This document shows positions 29,653-38,729 of a stretch of DNA of 64,000 bases, one piece after another. The DNA is from CAIWHR01 sp963717695 (GTDB lineage Bacteria; Pseudomonadota; Gammaproteobacteria; Burkholderiales; Casimicrobiaceae). Made by a program: the position numbers and the translations under genes. Numbering within the stretch: the stretch's first letter is position 1; every line of letters starts with the position of its first letter. A model generated the notes under the pieces. That model saw nothing but the letters and a program-made list of their open reading frames with translations. It was not told the origin of the DNA and searched no databases. Where the stretch lies: positions 434,001 through 498,000 of the forward strand of contig CAVQWR010000007.1 of NCBI GenBank assembly GCA_963717695.1, given 5' to 3'.

Positions 29653-30357
29653 ATGCGGCGGCGACGATTCCTCGAAACCTGTGCACTCATCCCCGGTGCG
29701 GCCGCGCTCGACGCGTTGTCCGGCGCGTGGGCGGCCACCGCACCCCGCACGTACGATCGCGTGCGGCTCGTCGATCGCTTCGGCGAGCCGGTGCGCCCCG
29801 GCGTACTCGCCGCCGAGACCAATTACGTGTTCCAGTACCCGTTTGCCGGAACGCCGTGCTTCCTGCTCAATCTCGGCCGTCCCGTGGCGGCGGAAGCAAC
29901 GCTCGCGCGCGCCGACGGAACCTCGTACGGCTGGAGCGGCGGCACGGGACCGGCGCGATCCGTCGTCGCGTTTTCCGCCATCTGCGCGCACAAGCTCGCG
30001 TACCCGACGCGCGACATCTCGTTCATCCGCTATCAGCCGCAGCGCTCGGCGACCTCGGACGCGCACGTGATCCACTGCTGCGCCGACCACAGCGTCTACG
30101 ATCCCGCGCAGGGCGCGCGTGTGGTCGCGGGGCCGGCGCCGCAGCCGCTCGCGGCGATCATGCTGGACTACGACGCTGCGACAGACGAGCTCTATGCGAC
30201 CGGCACCGTCGGCGCCGAGCAGTTCGACGCCTTTTTCGCGAAATACGAGTTCAAGCTCGCGATGGAATACGGCGACGGCAAGGCGCGGGCCCGCGTCGCC
30301 GGCACGACGGTGGTGCGCGAGCTGACCGAATATTGCCGGCAGACGATCCGCTGCTGA
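29653..30357 (+). CDS. Rieske 2Fe-2S domain-containing exported protein
   Basis: A 234-residue protein starting with a twin-arginine-like leader (MRRRRFLETCALIPGAAALDA). A Rieske-type cluster motif is visible: C111-A-H113 in the first loop and C143-A-D-H146 in the second, where Cys/His pairs bind the 2Fe-2S centre. The spacing (about 30 residues) fits Rieske proteins, and the following DPAQGARVVAGPAPQPL resembles the usual Pro loop. The electron partner is unknown and no cytochrome b gene is adjacent. ATG 29653 is preceded by GGGAGGAG; an earlier TTG is less likely. Confidence 0.8.
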   Translation: MRRRRFLETCALIPGAAALDALSGAWAATAPRTYDRVRLVDRFGEPVRPGVLAAETNYVFQYPFAGTPCFLLNLGRPVAAEATLARADGTSYGWSGGTGPARSVVAFSAICAHKLAYPTRDISFIRYQPQRSATSDAHVIHCCADHSVYDPAQGARVVAGPAPQPLAAIMLDYDAATDELYATGTVGAEQFDAFFAKYEFKLAMEYGDGKARARVAGTTVVRELTEYCRQTIRC

Positions 30358-30492
30358 GCAGCTCGATGCGGGGAATTGCCGATGCGCGTGTCACCCTCGC
30401 TCGCCCGAGCACGCGATGAACGGAACGAATAGGATGTGCGAGCTCCCGGGAAAAACAGGCAACCCGCCGCAGGCGGATCCGGAGAAACACCG

Positions 30493-31725
30493 ATGACCCC
30501 ATACGCCCCGCTCCATTTGCACGTGCCCGAGCCGTCGGCGCGCCCGGGACGCGCGACCGATTTCTCGTACCTGCACCTCGCTCCCGCCGGAGCCGTGCGC
30601 CAACCGCCGATCGACTCGAGGCCGTCGCAGACCGCCGATATCGCCGACGCGATGGTCCGCGTGCTCGACGACGACGGGAACGCGCTCGGAGCCTGGGATC
30701 CGCACGCGGATCCCGAGCTGCTGCGTAGCGCGTTGCGCATGATGCTGAAGACCCGCATCTTCGACGCGCGGATGCTGACTGCGCAACGGCAGAAGAAGGT
30801 CTCCTTCTACATGCAGTGTCTGGGCGAGGAGGCGGTCGGCATCGGCCAGGCCATCGCGCTCGCGCCGGACGACATGTGCTTTCCCACGTATCGCCAGCAG
30901 GGAATCCTGATCGCGCGCGGCTACCCGCTCGCCGACATGATGTGCCAGTGCTTCTCCAACGAACGCGACCCGGTTCTCGGTCGGCAGATGCCGGTGATGT
31001 ACTCGTCGCAGAAGCATGGCTTCTATTCGATCGCCGGGAATGTCGGCCTCCAGTACATCCAGGCGGTGGGCTGGGCGATGGCTTCGGCGATCAAGGGGGA
31101 CACGCGGATCGCCTCGGCATGGATAGGCGACGGCTCGACCGCAGAGCCCGATTTCCACAACGCGCTCACCTTCGCCGCGGTGTACCACGCACCGGTGATC
31201 CTCAACATCGTCAACAACCAGTGGGCAATCTCGACGTTCCAGGGCATCGCGGGCGGCGAGGCGGCGACCTTTTCGGCGCGCGGCCTAGGCAACGGCATCC
31301 TGTCGCTTCGCGTGGACGGCAACGACTTCCTCGCGGTGCTGTCGGTGTCGCGCTGGGCCGCGGAACGTGCGCGCCGCGGCTTCGGCCCCACGCTGATCGA
31401 GTGGATCACCTATCGCGCGGGCGCGCATTCCACGGCCGACGATCCGTCGAAGTACCGGCCGGCGGATGATTGGGCGCGCTTTCCGCTGGGCGACCCGGTC
31501 GCGCGGCTTCAGAAGCACCTGATCCGGATCGGTGCGTGGTCCGACGAGGAGCATGCGAAGACCCAGAAGGAAGTGGAGGACGAGGTCATCTCGGCACAGA
31601 AGGTCGCGGAAAGCTACGGTACGCTGGCCTCGGGTCATGTGCATGACGCCTCGACGATGTTCGACGGCGTCTACAAGGACATGCCGGCGCATCTGCGCCG
31701 GCAGCGCGAACAGATGGGAGCCTGA
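30493..31725 (+). CDS. bkdA1: 2-oxoisovalerate dehydrogenase E1 alpha subunit
   Basis: Alpha chain of the thiamine-diphosphate decarboxylase (E1) of the branched-chain 2-oxoacid dehydrogenase complex, which degrades Val, Leu and Ile. Length is 410 residues, as in the Pseudomonas protein. The ThDP motif GDGSTAEPDFHNALTFAAVY...NNQWAIS is complete. KVSFYMQCLGEEAVGIG, FPTYRQQGILIARGY and the phosphorylation-loop region YRAGAHSTADDPSKYRP also fit. ATG 30493 has GGAG upstream. First gene of bkdA1-A2-B; only two bases separate it from bkdA2. Confidence 0.95.
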   Translation: MTPYAPLHLHVPEPSARPGRATDFSYLHLAPAGAVRQPPIDSRPSQTADIADAMVRVLDDDGNALGAWDPHADPELLRSALRMMLKTRIFDARMLTAQRQKKVSFYMQCLGEEAVGIGQAIALAPDDMCFPTYRQQGILIARGYPLADMMCQCFSNERDPVLGRQMPVMYSSQKHGFYSIAGNVGLQYIQAVGWAMASAIKGDTRIASAWIGDGSTAEPDFHNALTFAAVYHAPVILNIVNNQWAISTFQGIAGGEAATFSARGLGNGILSLRVDGNDFLAVLSVSRWAAERARRGFGPTLIEWITYRAGAHSTADDPSKYRPADDWARFPLGDPVARLQKHLIRIGAWSDEEHAKTQKEVEDEVISAQKVAESYGTLASGHVHDASTMFDGVYKDMPAHLRRQREQMGA

Positions 31726-31727
31726 CG

Positions 31728-32744
31728 ATGGCCATGATGACGATGGTCCAGGCGATCCGATCGGCACTTGACGTCATGCTGGAGCGCGATGCCAGCGTCG
31801 TGGTGTTCGGCGAGGACGTCGGCTATTTCGGCGGCGTGTTCCGGTGCACGGACGGCCTGCAGGCCAAATTTGGCACGTCGCGCGTATTCGACGCGCCGAT
31901 CGCGGAGGGCGGCATCGTCGGCGCCGCGATCGGCATGGGCGCATACGGGCTTCGTCCGGTCGCCGAAATTCAGTTCGCCGATTACATGTATCCCGGCTAC
32001 GACCAGATCGTGTCGGGCGCGGCGCGCCTGCGCTATCGCTCGGCCGGCGATTTCACTGCGCCGATCACGATCCGCATGCCCTGCGGCGGCGGCATATATG
32101 GCGGGCAGACGCACAGCCAGAGTCCCGAGGCGCTCTTCACGCACGTGTGCGGGTTGCGCACCGTGATGCCGTCCAACCCGCGGGACGCCAAGGGCCTGCT
32201 GATCGCGTCGATCGAATGCGACGACCCGGTGATCTTCCTCGAGCCGAAGCGCATCTACAACGGCCCGTTCGACGGGCATCACGAGCGGCCGATCGTGTCC
32301 TGGTCGGGCCACGCGCTTGCGGAAGTCCCCGAGGGGCATTACACGGTGCCGCTCGAATCGGCCGCAGTGCGCCGTCCCGGAACAGCGCTCACGGTGCTGA
32401 CCTACGGCACGATGGTGTGGGTGTCGGAGGCCGCCGTCAACGAAACCGGAATCGACGCCGAGATCATCGACCTGCGCAGTCTGTGGCCGCTCGACCTCGA
32501 CACCATTGTCGCCTCGGTGAAGAAGACGGGGCGCTGCGTGATCGTCCACGAGGCGACCCGCACCAGCGGCTTCGGCGCCGAACTCGCGGCGCTCGTTCAG
32601 GAGCATTGCTTCTTCCACCTCGAGGCACCGATCGAGCGGGTGACCGGGTGGGATACGCCCTATCCGCATGCGCAGGAGTGGGCCTATTTCCCCGGACCGG
32701 GCCGCGTCGGCAAGGCGCTCCAGCGCGCGGTGGAGACGAAATGA
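31728..32744 (+). CDS. bkdA2: 2-oxoisovalerate dehydrogenase E1 beta subunit
   Basis: Beta chain of the branched-chain 2-oxoacid dehydrogenase E1, 338 residues. Characteristic text includes VFGEDVGYFGGVFRCTDGL, FDAPIAEGGIVGAAIGMGAYG, ADYMYPGYDQIVSGAARLRYRS, MPCGGGIYGGQTHSQSPEALF and the C-terminal ATRTSGFGAELAAL. It forms the alpha2beta2 decarboxylase with the product of the preceding gene and is followed 46 bp later by the E2 gene. Confidence 0.95.
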   Translation: MAMMTMVQAIRSALDVMLERDASVVVFGEDVGYFGGVFRCTDGLQAKFGTSRVFDAPIAEGGIVGAAIGMGAYGLRPVAEIQFADYMYPGYDQIVSGAARLRYRSAGDFTAPITIRMPCGGGIYGGQTHSQSPEALFTHVCGLRTVMPSNPRDAKGLLIASIECDDPVIFLEPKRIYNGPFDGHHERPIVSWSGHALAEVPEGHYTVPLESAAVRRPGTALTVLTYGTMVWVSEAAVNETGIDAEIIDLRSLWPLDLDTIVASVKKTGRCVIVHEATRTSGFGAELAALVQEHCFFHLEAPIERVTGWDTPYPHAQEWAYFPGPGRVGKALQRAVETK

Positions 32745-32790
32745 GCCCGCCTTTCACGTGGTGGGCGAGTCTTCGGGAGGCAACCTAGCC

Positions 32791-34005
32791 ATGGGCATCC
32801 ATGTGGTGAAGGTGCCGGACATCGGCGAAGGCATTGCCGAGGTCGAGGTCGTGGCGTGGCATGTTCAGCCCGGCGACATGGTCGTCGCAGATCAGACGCT
32901 TGCCGACGTGATGACCGACAAGGCCACGGTCGAGGTCCCGTCGCCGATCACGGGCACGGTGATCGCCGTCAACGCCAACGCCGGTGACAGGGTCGCCGTG
33001 GGCAGCGAGCTGCTGCGACTCGGGACGACGCCTGCCGACACTGCCGAAAGCGCTGAGCACGCACTGGCCGTCGCGACACCCTCCACGCCGGCCGCCGCCG
33101 CACGGGCGGACGTCTCGCCACCGGCCACCGCCCAGAACGAGAAGCCGCTCGCGTCGCCGTCGGTGCGCCACCATGCGCGGGAGCTGGGGGTGGCGCTCGC
33201 GCAGGTTCGCGGGACCGGGCCCGGCGGACGCATCGGGCACGACGACGTCGTGCGATACGCAGCGGATCGAGCGGCGAAGCCCGCCACCGTCAAGCGCTTT
33301 GGGGAGCGCGATGGTGAACACACGCTGCCGCTGATCGGACTGCGGCGGCAAATCGCGCAGCACATGCAGGCAACGCTGCGCATTCCGCACTTCACCTATG
33401 TGGAGGAAGTCGACGTCACGGAGCTCGAGATCCTGCGTTCGAAGCTCAACGAACGGTTTGGCGCGACACGCGATCGGCTCACGATCCTGCCGTTCGTGAT
33501 GCGGGCGATCGTGCTCGCCGTTCCCGCCTTTCCGCAGATGAACGCGCGATTCGACGACGAGCAGGGCACGGTGACTCGCTTCGACGCCGTGAACATCGGT
33601 ATCGCGACGCAAACCGACGCCGGATTGTTGGTGCCGGTCGTGCGGCACGCCGAGACTCGTGACCTGTGGACGAGCGCCGCGGAGGTCGCGCGCCTGGCGG
33701 ACGCCGCGCGCACCGGCAAGGCGACGCGCGACGAGCTTTCGGGATCGACGATCACGATCACGAGCCTCGGCCCGCTCGGCGGCATCGTTTCCACTCCGGT
33801 GATCAATACGCCCGAGGTGGCGATTGTGGGTGTGAACCGGATGGTCGAGCGGCTCGTCATGCGCGGGAACGCGATCGTGCCGCGGCGCATGATGAACCTC
33901 TCGTCGTCGTTCGACCACCGGGTGATCGACGGGCAGCACGCCGCGGAGTTCGTGCAGGCCCTGCGCGGCTATCTGGAGTGCCCGGCGCTGCTGTTCGTCG
34001 AATAG
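32791..34005 (+). CDS. bkdB: Branched-chain 2-oxoacid dehydrogenase E2, dihydrolipoyl acyltransferase
   Basis: E2 core of the complex, 404 residues. An N-terminal lipoyl domain carries the lipoylated Lys44 in DVMTDKATVEVPSPITG. An Ala/Pro linker, a peripheral-subunit-binding domain (SVRHHARELGVALAQVRGTGPGGRIGHDDV) and the catalytic acyltransferase domain ending in LSSSFDHRVIDGQHAAEF (His/Asp active site) follow. GGGAGG lies ten bases before the ATG. No gene for the lipoamide dehydrogenase E3 follows, so E3 must come from elsewhere in the genome. Confidence 0.95.
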   Translation: MGIHVVKVPDIGEGIAEVEVVAWHVQPGDMVVADQTLADVMTDKATVEVPSPITGTVIAVNANAGDRVAVGSELLRLGTTPADTAESAEHALAVATPSTPAAAARADVSPPATAQNEKPLASPSVRHHARELGVALAQVRGTGPGGRIGHDDVVRYAADRAAKPATVKRFGERDGEHTLPLIGLRRQIAQHMQATLRIPHFTYVEEVDVTELEILRSKLNERFGATRDRLTILPFVMRAIVLAVPAFPQMNARFDDEQGTVTRFDAVNIGIATQTDAGLLVPVVRHAETRDLWTSAAEVARLADAARTGKATRDELSGSTITITSLGPLGGIVSTPVINTPEVAIVGVNRMVERLVMRGNAIVPRRMMNLSSSFDHRVIDGQHAAEFVQALRGYLECPALLFVE

Positions 34006-34189
34006 GGGGCCGGAGCCGGCACCCGATCTGCTGCTGCGGGCCGAGCTCCGCCCGCAGTTTGCCCGCGCGCGACGCGGCACGCCCGCTTCGGTCCCGCCGG
34101 GATGCCGCTGTCCCCCGGCCGCGCTCAAGCGACCGGCCGCGCGTGACCGGATTCTGCCAACTCCTGCAACGGGATGTCGGGCGCGGCGA

Positions 34190-34396
34190 TCACCACAACC
34201 GGATCTGCAGGCGGGCGGTCACCCGGTATTCGGGAATGACCGAATCCACCGCCGGATCTTCGAAGAGCCGCAGCTCGACGCCCTCCATGCGCAGACCCGT
34301 CCGCTCGCAGAAATCCTGAACCCATTTCTCCACGTCGTTTGCGATGGCCTGCTCGGTGGCCGCTGCGATTTCCTTCAGTTCGACGATTTGCATCAT
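34190..34396 (-). CDS. Small hypothetical protein
   Basis: A 68-residue ORF (MMQIVELKEIAAATEQAIAN... RLQIRLW) with an excellent ribosome-binding site (GGGGGA) a few bases upstream of ATG 34396. It is acidic, without signal peptide or membrane helix, and reads as a helix followed by a strand-rich half. I do not recognise its family. Codon usage and composition resemble the neighbouring core genes. It converges with bkdB from the opposite strand. Confidence 0.5.
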   Translation of the reverse strand: MMQIVELKEIAAATEQAIANDVEKWVQDFCERTGLRMEGVELRLFEDPAVDSVIPEYRVTARLQIRLW

Positions 34397-34771
34397 TCGT
34401 CCCCCAAACATTGGCCAGCGACTTGCCCGATCCTGCCGCGACTGCGCGGACCTGCCGGCCACGGATTTCCTCCCGCGCGATTCCCCATCATAGCGCCGTC
34501 CCAATGCACGAGGCTTACAACGTGCGTCGGGCCGTACGGAGCGCGCTCGAATCGCCCGGAGGGAAAGCGCGCGGCGAGAGTCGATGCGACGATCGCCGGC
34601 GGTGTCTGCGACCGCGCGCGGAGTTGCCAACACGGGTTCGTTTTGGCGCAGAATGACTGCAGTCGGAGGTAGGCGTCGGTTGCTCCATTCGGCCCCGGCC
34701 GCGGATTCCCGTGGACAGGTCGGCGGGCCGCGCGCCCCGGTTGCGGACTCCGGTCGCCTGGGATCTTGCCC
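34397..34771. other. Intergenic region without a convincing gene
   Basis: About 375 bases between the small minus-strand ORF and nfeD. Short ORFs on both strands overlap each other and show no recognisable protein. It should contain promoters for both flanking genes; no clear operator or hairpin was seen. Confidence 0.5.
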
Positions 34772-36143
34772 ATGCCGATTTTCCTGTTGCTGCTGCTGTT
34801 GCCCATGGTTGCGGCCGCAAGCGCGCCCCGCGTCACCGTGCTGAACGTTGACGGGGCGATTACGCCTGCGACGGCCGAGTACGTCGTGCAAGGACTGAGG
34901 CGCTCGGCCGAAAGCGGTTCGAGCCTGGTCGTGCTGGAAATCGATACGCCCGGCGGGCTCGATACCGCCATGCGCGAAATCAACAAGGCCATCCTCGCGT
35001 CTCCGATCCCCGTCGCGACGTACGTGTATCCGAGCGGCGCCCGTGCGGCCAGCGCCGGCACGTACATCCTGTATGCGAGCCACGTCGCCGCGATGGCGCC
35101 CGGTACCAACCTGGGCGCTGCGACGCCGGTTCAGATCGGGCTCGGCGGGCCGAGCAACGAGCCCCTCCCTTCGTCAGGTGGCGCATCGAAGGACGCGGAG
35201 CCCGGCAAGGCGACGGCCCCCGCCGCGGCGCGACCAAGCGCGATGGAAGCAAAGCAGGTCCACGATTCGGCCGCGTACATGCGCAGCCTGGCCCAATTGC
35301 GCGGCCGGAATGCCGAATGGGGAGAACGGGCGGTGCGCGAGGCGGTGAGCCTCAGCGCCGACGAAGCGCTCAAGATGCATGTCGTCGACTACGTGGCGCG
35401 CGATGTGCGGCGATCTGCTGGATCGGGCACAGGGGTCGCGCGTCATCGTGGACGGGCGTGAGGTGACGCTGGAAACCGCCGGCGCCGAGCTCGTCGCCGT
35501 CGAACCCGACTGGCGCGCGCGCCTCCTTGCGGTGATCGCGTCACCCAGCCTTGCCCTCGTCCTGATGATGCTCGGGATCTACGGATTGCTGTTCGAATTC
35601 ACCAACCCCGGCTACATATTGCCGGGCGTGGTGGGAGGCATCAGTCTGCTGTTGGCGTTGTTCGCGTTCCAGATGCTTCCCATCAGCTACACGGGACTGG
35701 GGCTCATCGTCCTCGGCATGGCCTTCCTGATCGCCGAGGTCTATGTGCCCACGTCGGGAGCTCTTGGCGTCGGCGGCATTCTTGCGTTCGCGATCGGGGC
35801 GGTGATTCTCGTCGAACCTGGCGCTGCCGGCTACGGCATTCCGGTCGCGCTGATCGCGACGATCGCCTGCATCAGCGCGGTCTTCGTCTTCGTGATCGTT
35901 CGCATGGCGGTGCAGGCGCGGAGTCGCCCCGTGGTGAGCGGCCAGGCGACGCTTTTCGATAGTCAGGGCGAAGTACTCACGGATTTTGCGGTGGACGGCT
36001 GGGCGACGATACGCGGGGAAATCTGGCCCGTGCGCAGCGGCCGGCCGCTGGCGCGCGGCGAGCGCGTGCGCGTGACTGGCATCGATGGCGCCACATTGGT
36101 GGTGGAACCGCAACTGACCGAATCGAAAGGGGGCGCGGCATGA
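34772..36143 (+). CDS. nfeD: NfeD family ClpP-class membrane serine protease, frameshifted
   Basis: Long-form NfeD (NfeD1b). A signal/anchor (MPIFLLLLLLPMVAAASA) is followed by a ClpP-class serine protease domain (NVDGAITPATAEYV, EIDTPGGLDTAMREI, then YPSGARAASAGTYILYASH with the likely catalytic Ser). Three to four transmembrane helices and the C-terminal OB-fold domain (GEVLTDFAVDGWATIRGEIWPV) follow. The protease part ends in one frame and the remainder continues in another; the shift falls at 35405-35409 (GATGTG-C-GGCGAT) and fits one extra base. The gene overlaps the slipin gene by four bases, forming the conserved nfeD-slipin operon. Confidence 0.9.
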
Positions 36144-36898
36144 TCTGGAGCTTCGGATGGGTCGGCGTGGTCGTTCTGCTGGCGATCCTGGTCGCATCTT
36201 CGGTGCGCATCCTGCGCGAATACGAGCGTGGCGTCGTCTTCGCGCTGGGACGCTTCTGGAAGGTGAAGGGGCCGGGACTCGTGATCCTCGTTCCCGGAAT
36301 CCAGCAGCTCGTCAAGGTGGATCTGCGCACCGTCGTCTTCGAGGTGCCGACCCAGGACGTCATCTCCCGCGACAACGTGTCGGTAAAGGTGAGCGCGGTC
36401 GTCTATCTTCGCGTCATCAATGCGGAAAAGGCCATCATCCAGGTCCAGAACTATCTCAATGCGACGAGCCAGCTGGCGCAGACGACGTTGCGCTCGGTCC
36501 TTGGCAAGCACGAGCTCGACGACATGCTCGCAGGCCGGGAAAAGCTCAACCTCGACATTCAGCAGGCGCTGGACGCGCAGACCAACTCGTGGGGAATCAA
36601 GGTATCCAACGTCGAGATCAAGCAGGTCGATCTCACCGAATCGATGATACGTGCCATCGCGCGGCAGGCCGAGGCGGAGCGCGAGCGACGCGCCAAGGTG
36701 ATCCACGCGGAAGGCGAGTTGCAGGCCTCCGAAAAGCTGTATCAGGCCGCGAAGGTGCTGGCGCAGGAGCCGCAGGCCATCCAGTTGCGCTATCTCGAGA
36801 CGCTTACCGTGATCGGTGCGGACAAGAACACGACCATCGTCTTTCCGCTGCCGATGGATGTCCTGACGCCGTTCCTGCAAAGGGCGACGGCCCGGTAA
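36140..36898 (+). CDS. Slipin (SPFH/stomatin family) membrane protein
   Basis: A 252-residue stomatin-like protein: one N-terminal membrane helix (WVGVVVLLAILVASSVRIL), then the SPFH domain (REYERGVVFALGRFWKVKGPGLVIL, VPTQDVISRDNVSVKVSAVVYLRV) and a helical, coiled C-terminal part (RAIARQAEAERERRAKVIHAEGE, LRYLETLTVIG). Prokaryotic slipins form large membrane rings and are paired with NfeD proteases, as here (ATGA overlap). A role in membrane microdomain or protein quality control is inferred from the family. Confidence 0.94.
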   Translation: MIWSFGWVGVVVLLAILVASSVRILREYERGVVFALGRFWKVKGPGLVILVPGIQQLVKVDLRTVVFEVPTQDVISRDNVSVKVSAVVYLRVINAEKAIIQVQNYLNATSQLAQTTLRSVLGKHELDDMLAGREKLNLDIQQALDAQTNSWGIKVSNVEIKQVDLTESMIRAIARQAEAERERRAKVIHAEGELQASEKLYQAAKVLAQEPQAIQLRYLETLTVIGADKNTTIVFPLPMDVLTPFLQRATAR

Positions 36899-37054
36899 TC
36901 GTATCGCGTCGGCACGGCGTCGGGATCTGGCGCCGGACTGCGGCACGTGCACGCATAGCCTGCGGTCGAGGCTGCAGGGCAATTTCCGCTACAATCGATT
37001 CGAGGCGTGCGCGGTCCTGAGGCGCGCTGATCCGCGTCCCGAACCCCCACACGC

Positions 37055-37840
37055 ATGAACGACTCCGACGCCGCCATCGTGGTCGTGGACCTTTGCAAGA
37101 ACTACGATGCGGTCGCGGCGGTCAAGGGCATTTCGTTTTCGGTCCGGCGCGGCACGACGACGGCGCTCCTCGGCGGCAATGGAGCCGGCAAGACCACGAC
37201 GCTTTCTATGCTGCTGGGCGTGCTGACGCCCACCTCCGGCAGCGTCGTCGTGCTCGGCGAGGCGATGCCGCGGCACCGCGAGCGCGTGCTGCCGCGGATC
37301 AACTTCACCTCGCCTTATGTCGACCTGCCGAAACGGCTGACTGTTCGAGAGAACCTCAGCGTCTTCGCCGACCTCTATGGCGTGCGCAATGCGCGCGAGC
37401 GCATCGCCGCCGTCGCCGCTGACTTCGATCTCGGCGACTTCCTGCGCCGGCCGTACGGCACGCTGTCGGCGGGGCAGCGCACCCGCGTGTCGCTTGCGAA
37501 GGCCGTGATCAACGAGCCCGAGGTGCTGCTGCTCGACGAGCCCACGGCGTCGCTCGATCCGGATGTCGGCGACCGGATGCGCACCTACCTCGAGCAGTAC
37601 CAGCGCCGCACCGGCTGCACGATGCTGCTCGCGTCGCACCACATGGGCGAGGTCGAGCGCATGTGCGACGATGTCATCATGCTGCGCGCGGGGCGCGTCG
37701 TCGACCAGGGCTCGCCCGCCGCGCTGCTCGAACGCTACGGCCGCGACAACATGGAGGAGGTGTTCCTCGACATTGCCCGCGGGCGCGGCGAGGACGAGCG
37801 GGTGGCGGGCGGCGGCGTCGACGAGGTCGCCTCGCTGTGA
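37055..37840 (+). CDS. ABC transporter ATP-binding protein
   Basis: ATPase of an ABC-2 type exporter, 261 residues. Walker A GGNGAGKTTT is at residues 40-49, the signature is LSAGQRTRVSLAKA, Walker B is VLLLDEPTASLDPD and the switch His lies in LLASHHMGEVERM. The C-terminal tail after residue 240 is short. The stop overlaps the permease start (GTGA), so a two-gene exporter is formed. The substrate is not indicated by neighbours; polysaccharide, drug or heme-type exporters share this layout. Confidence 0.93.
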   Translation: MNDSDAAIVVVDLCKNYDAVAAVKGISFSVRRGTTTALLGGNGAGKTTTLSMLLGVLTPTSGSVVVLGEAMPRHRERVLPRINFTSPYVDLPKRLTVRENLSVFADLYGVRNARERIAAVAADFDLGDFLRRPYGTLSAGQRTRVSLAKAVINEPEVLLLDEPTASLDPDVGDRMRTYLEQYQRRTGCTMLLASHHMGEVERMCDDVIMLRAGRVVDQGSPAALLERYGRDNMEEVFLDIARGRGEDERVAGGGVDEVASL

Positions 37841-38691
37841 ATCGCGACGCGAATGGCGTGATCGCGATGCCGGCCCCGGAACGCTACACCGGTGCGGCAG
37901 CATCGCTGCGGCGCGTGCGCGCCGTGCTGCGCCGGCACCTCTACCTCATCCTGCGCTCGTGGACGCGCATCGTGTCGATGATGTACTACCCGACCGTCAC
38001 GATGGTCGTCTGGGCATTTCTCACGATCTACCTCGCGCCGACCAACAATTTCCTGAAGAGCGCCCCCGGCTTCTTCATCGGTGCGGTGCTGCTCTGGGAC
38101 GTGCTGTTCCGCGGCCAGCTCGGCGTGTCGCTGACGTTCATCGAGGAGCTCTATGCGCGCAACCTTGGCAATCTGTTCGTCTCGCCGCTGACGCTCGGCG
38201 AGTTCATCGCCGGCCAGCTGACGATGAGCGTTGTGCGGGCGCTGATCGGCGTCGGCGGCGCCTGCGTGTTCGCGTACCTGCTGTTCCGCTACTCGATCTT
38301 CTCGATGGGGTTCGCGCTGATCGCGTTCTTCGCCTGCCTGCTTGTTTTCGGCTGGGCCATCGGGCTCGCGATGTCGGGAATGATCATGCGCCTGGGACTA
38401 GGCGCCGAGGAGCTCGCGTGGGCGTCGATCTTTGTTGTCGCTCCGGTGTCGGGCGTCTACTACCCGATTGCCGTGCTGCCCGGCTGGATGCAGTCGATCG
38501 CGTGGGGACTGCCTTCCGCGCACGTGTTCGAAGGGATGCGCGCCGTGCTTCTCCACGGCGAGTTCCCGTGGCCGCATCTGTGGGCGGCGCTCGGTCTCGA
38601 CGTCGTGTACCTCGGTCTCGGCGTCGCCGTGTTCGCGTGGGCGCTCCGCTACGCGCGCAACCATGGCACGCTGCTGCAGATGGGGGAATGA
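37837..38691 (+). CDS. ABC-2 type transporter permease
   Basis: Membrane partner of the preceding ATPase, 284 residues from GTG 37837 (ATG 37867 is an alternative start). Six hydrophobic helices are seen, beginning at MYYPTVTMVVWAFLTIYL. The late segment APVSGVYYPIAVLPGWMQSIAWGLPSAHVFEGMR is the conserved ABC-2 motif region of exporters related to NodJ-type permeases. The four-base overlap with the ATPase gene indicates coupled translation. Confidence 0.9.
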   Translation: MNRDANGVIAMPAPERYTGAAASLRRVRAVLRRHLYLILRSWTRIVSMMYYPTVTMVVWAFLTIYLAPTNNFLKSAPGFFIGAVLLWDVLFRGQLGVSLTFIEELYARNLGNLFVSPLTLGEFIAGQLTMSVVRALIGVGGACVFAYLLFRYSIFSMGFALIAFFACLLVFGWAIGLAMSGMIMRLGLGAEELAWASIFVVAPVSGVYYPIAVLPGWMQSIAWGLPSAHVFEGMRAVLLHGEFPWPHLWAALGLDVVYLGLGVAVFAWALRYARNHGTLLQMGE

Positions 38692-38729
38692 ATCCGATCG
38701 ATCGCTGCGGTGACATCGGATCTCGGATC

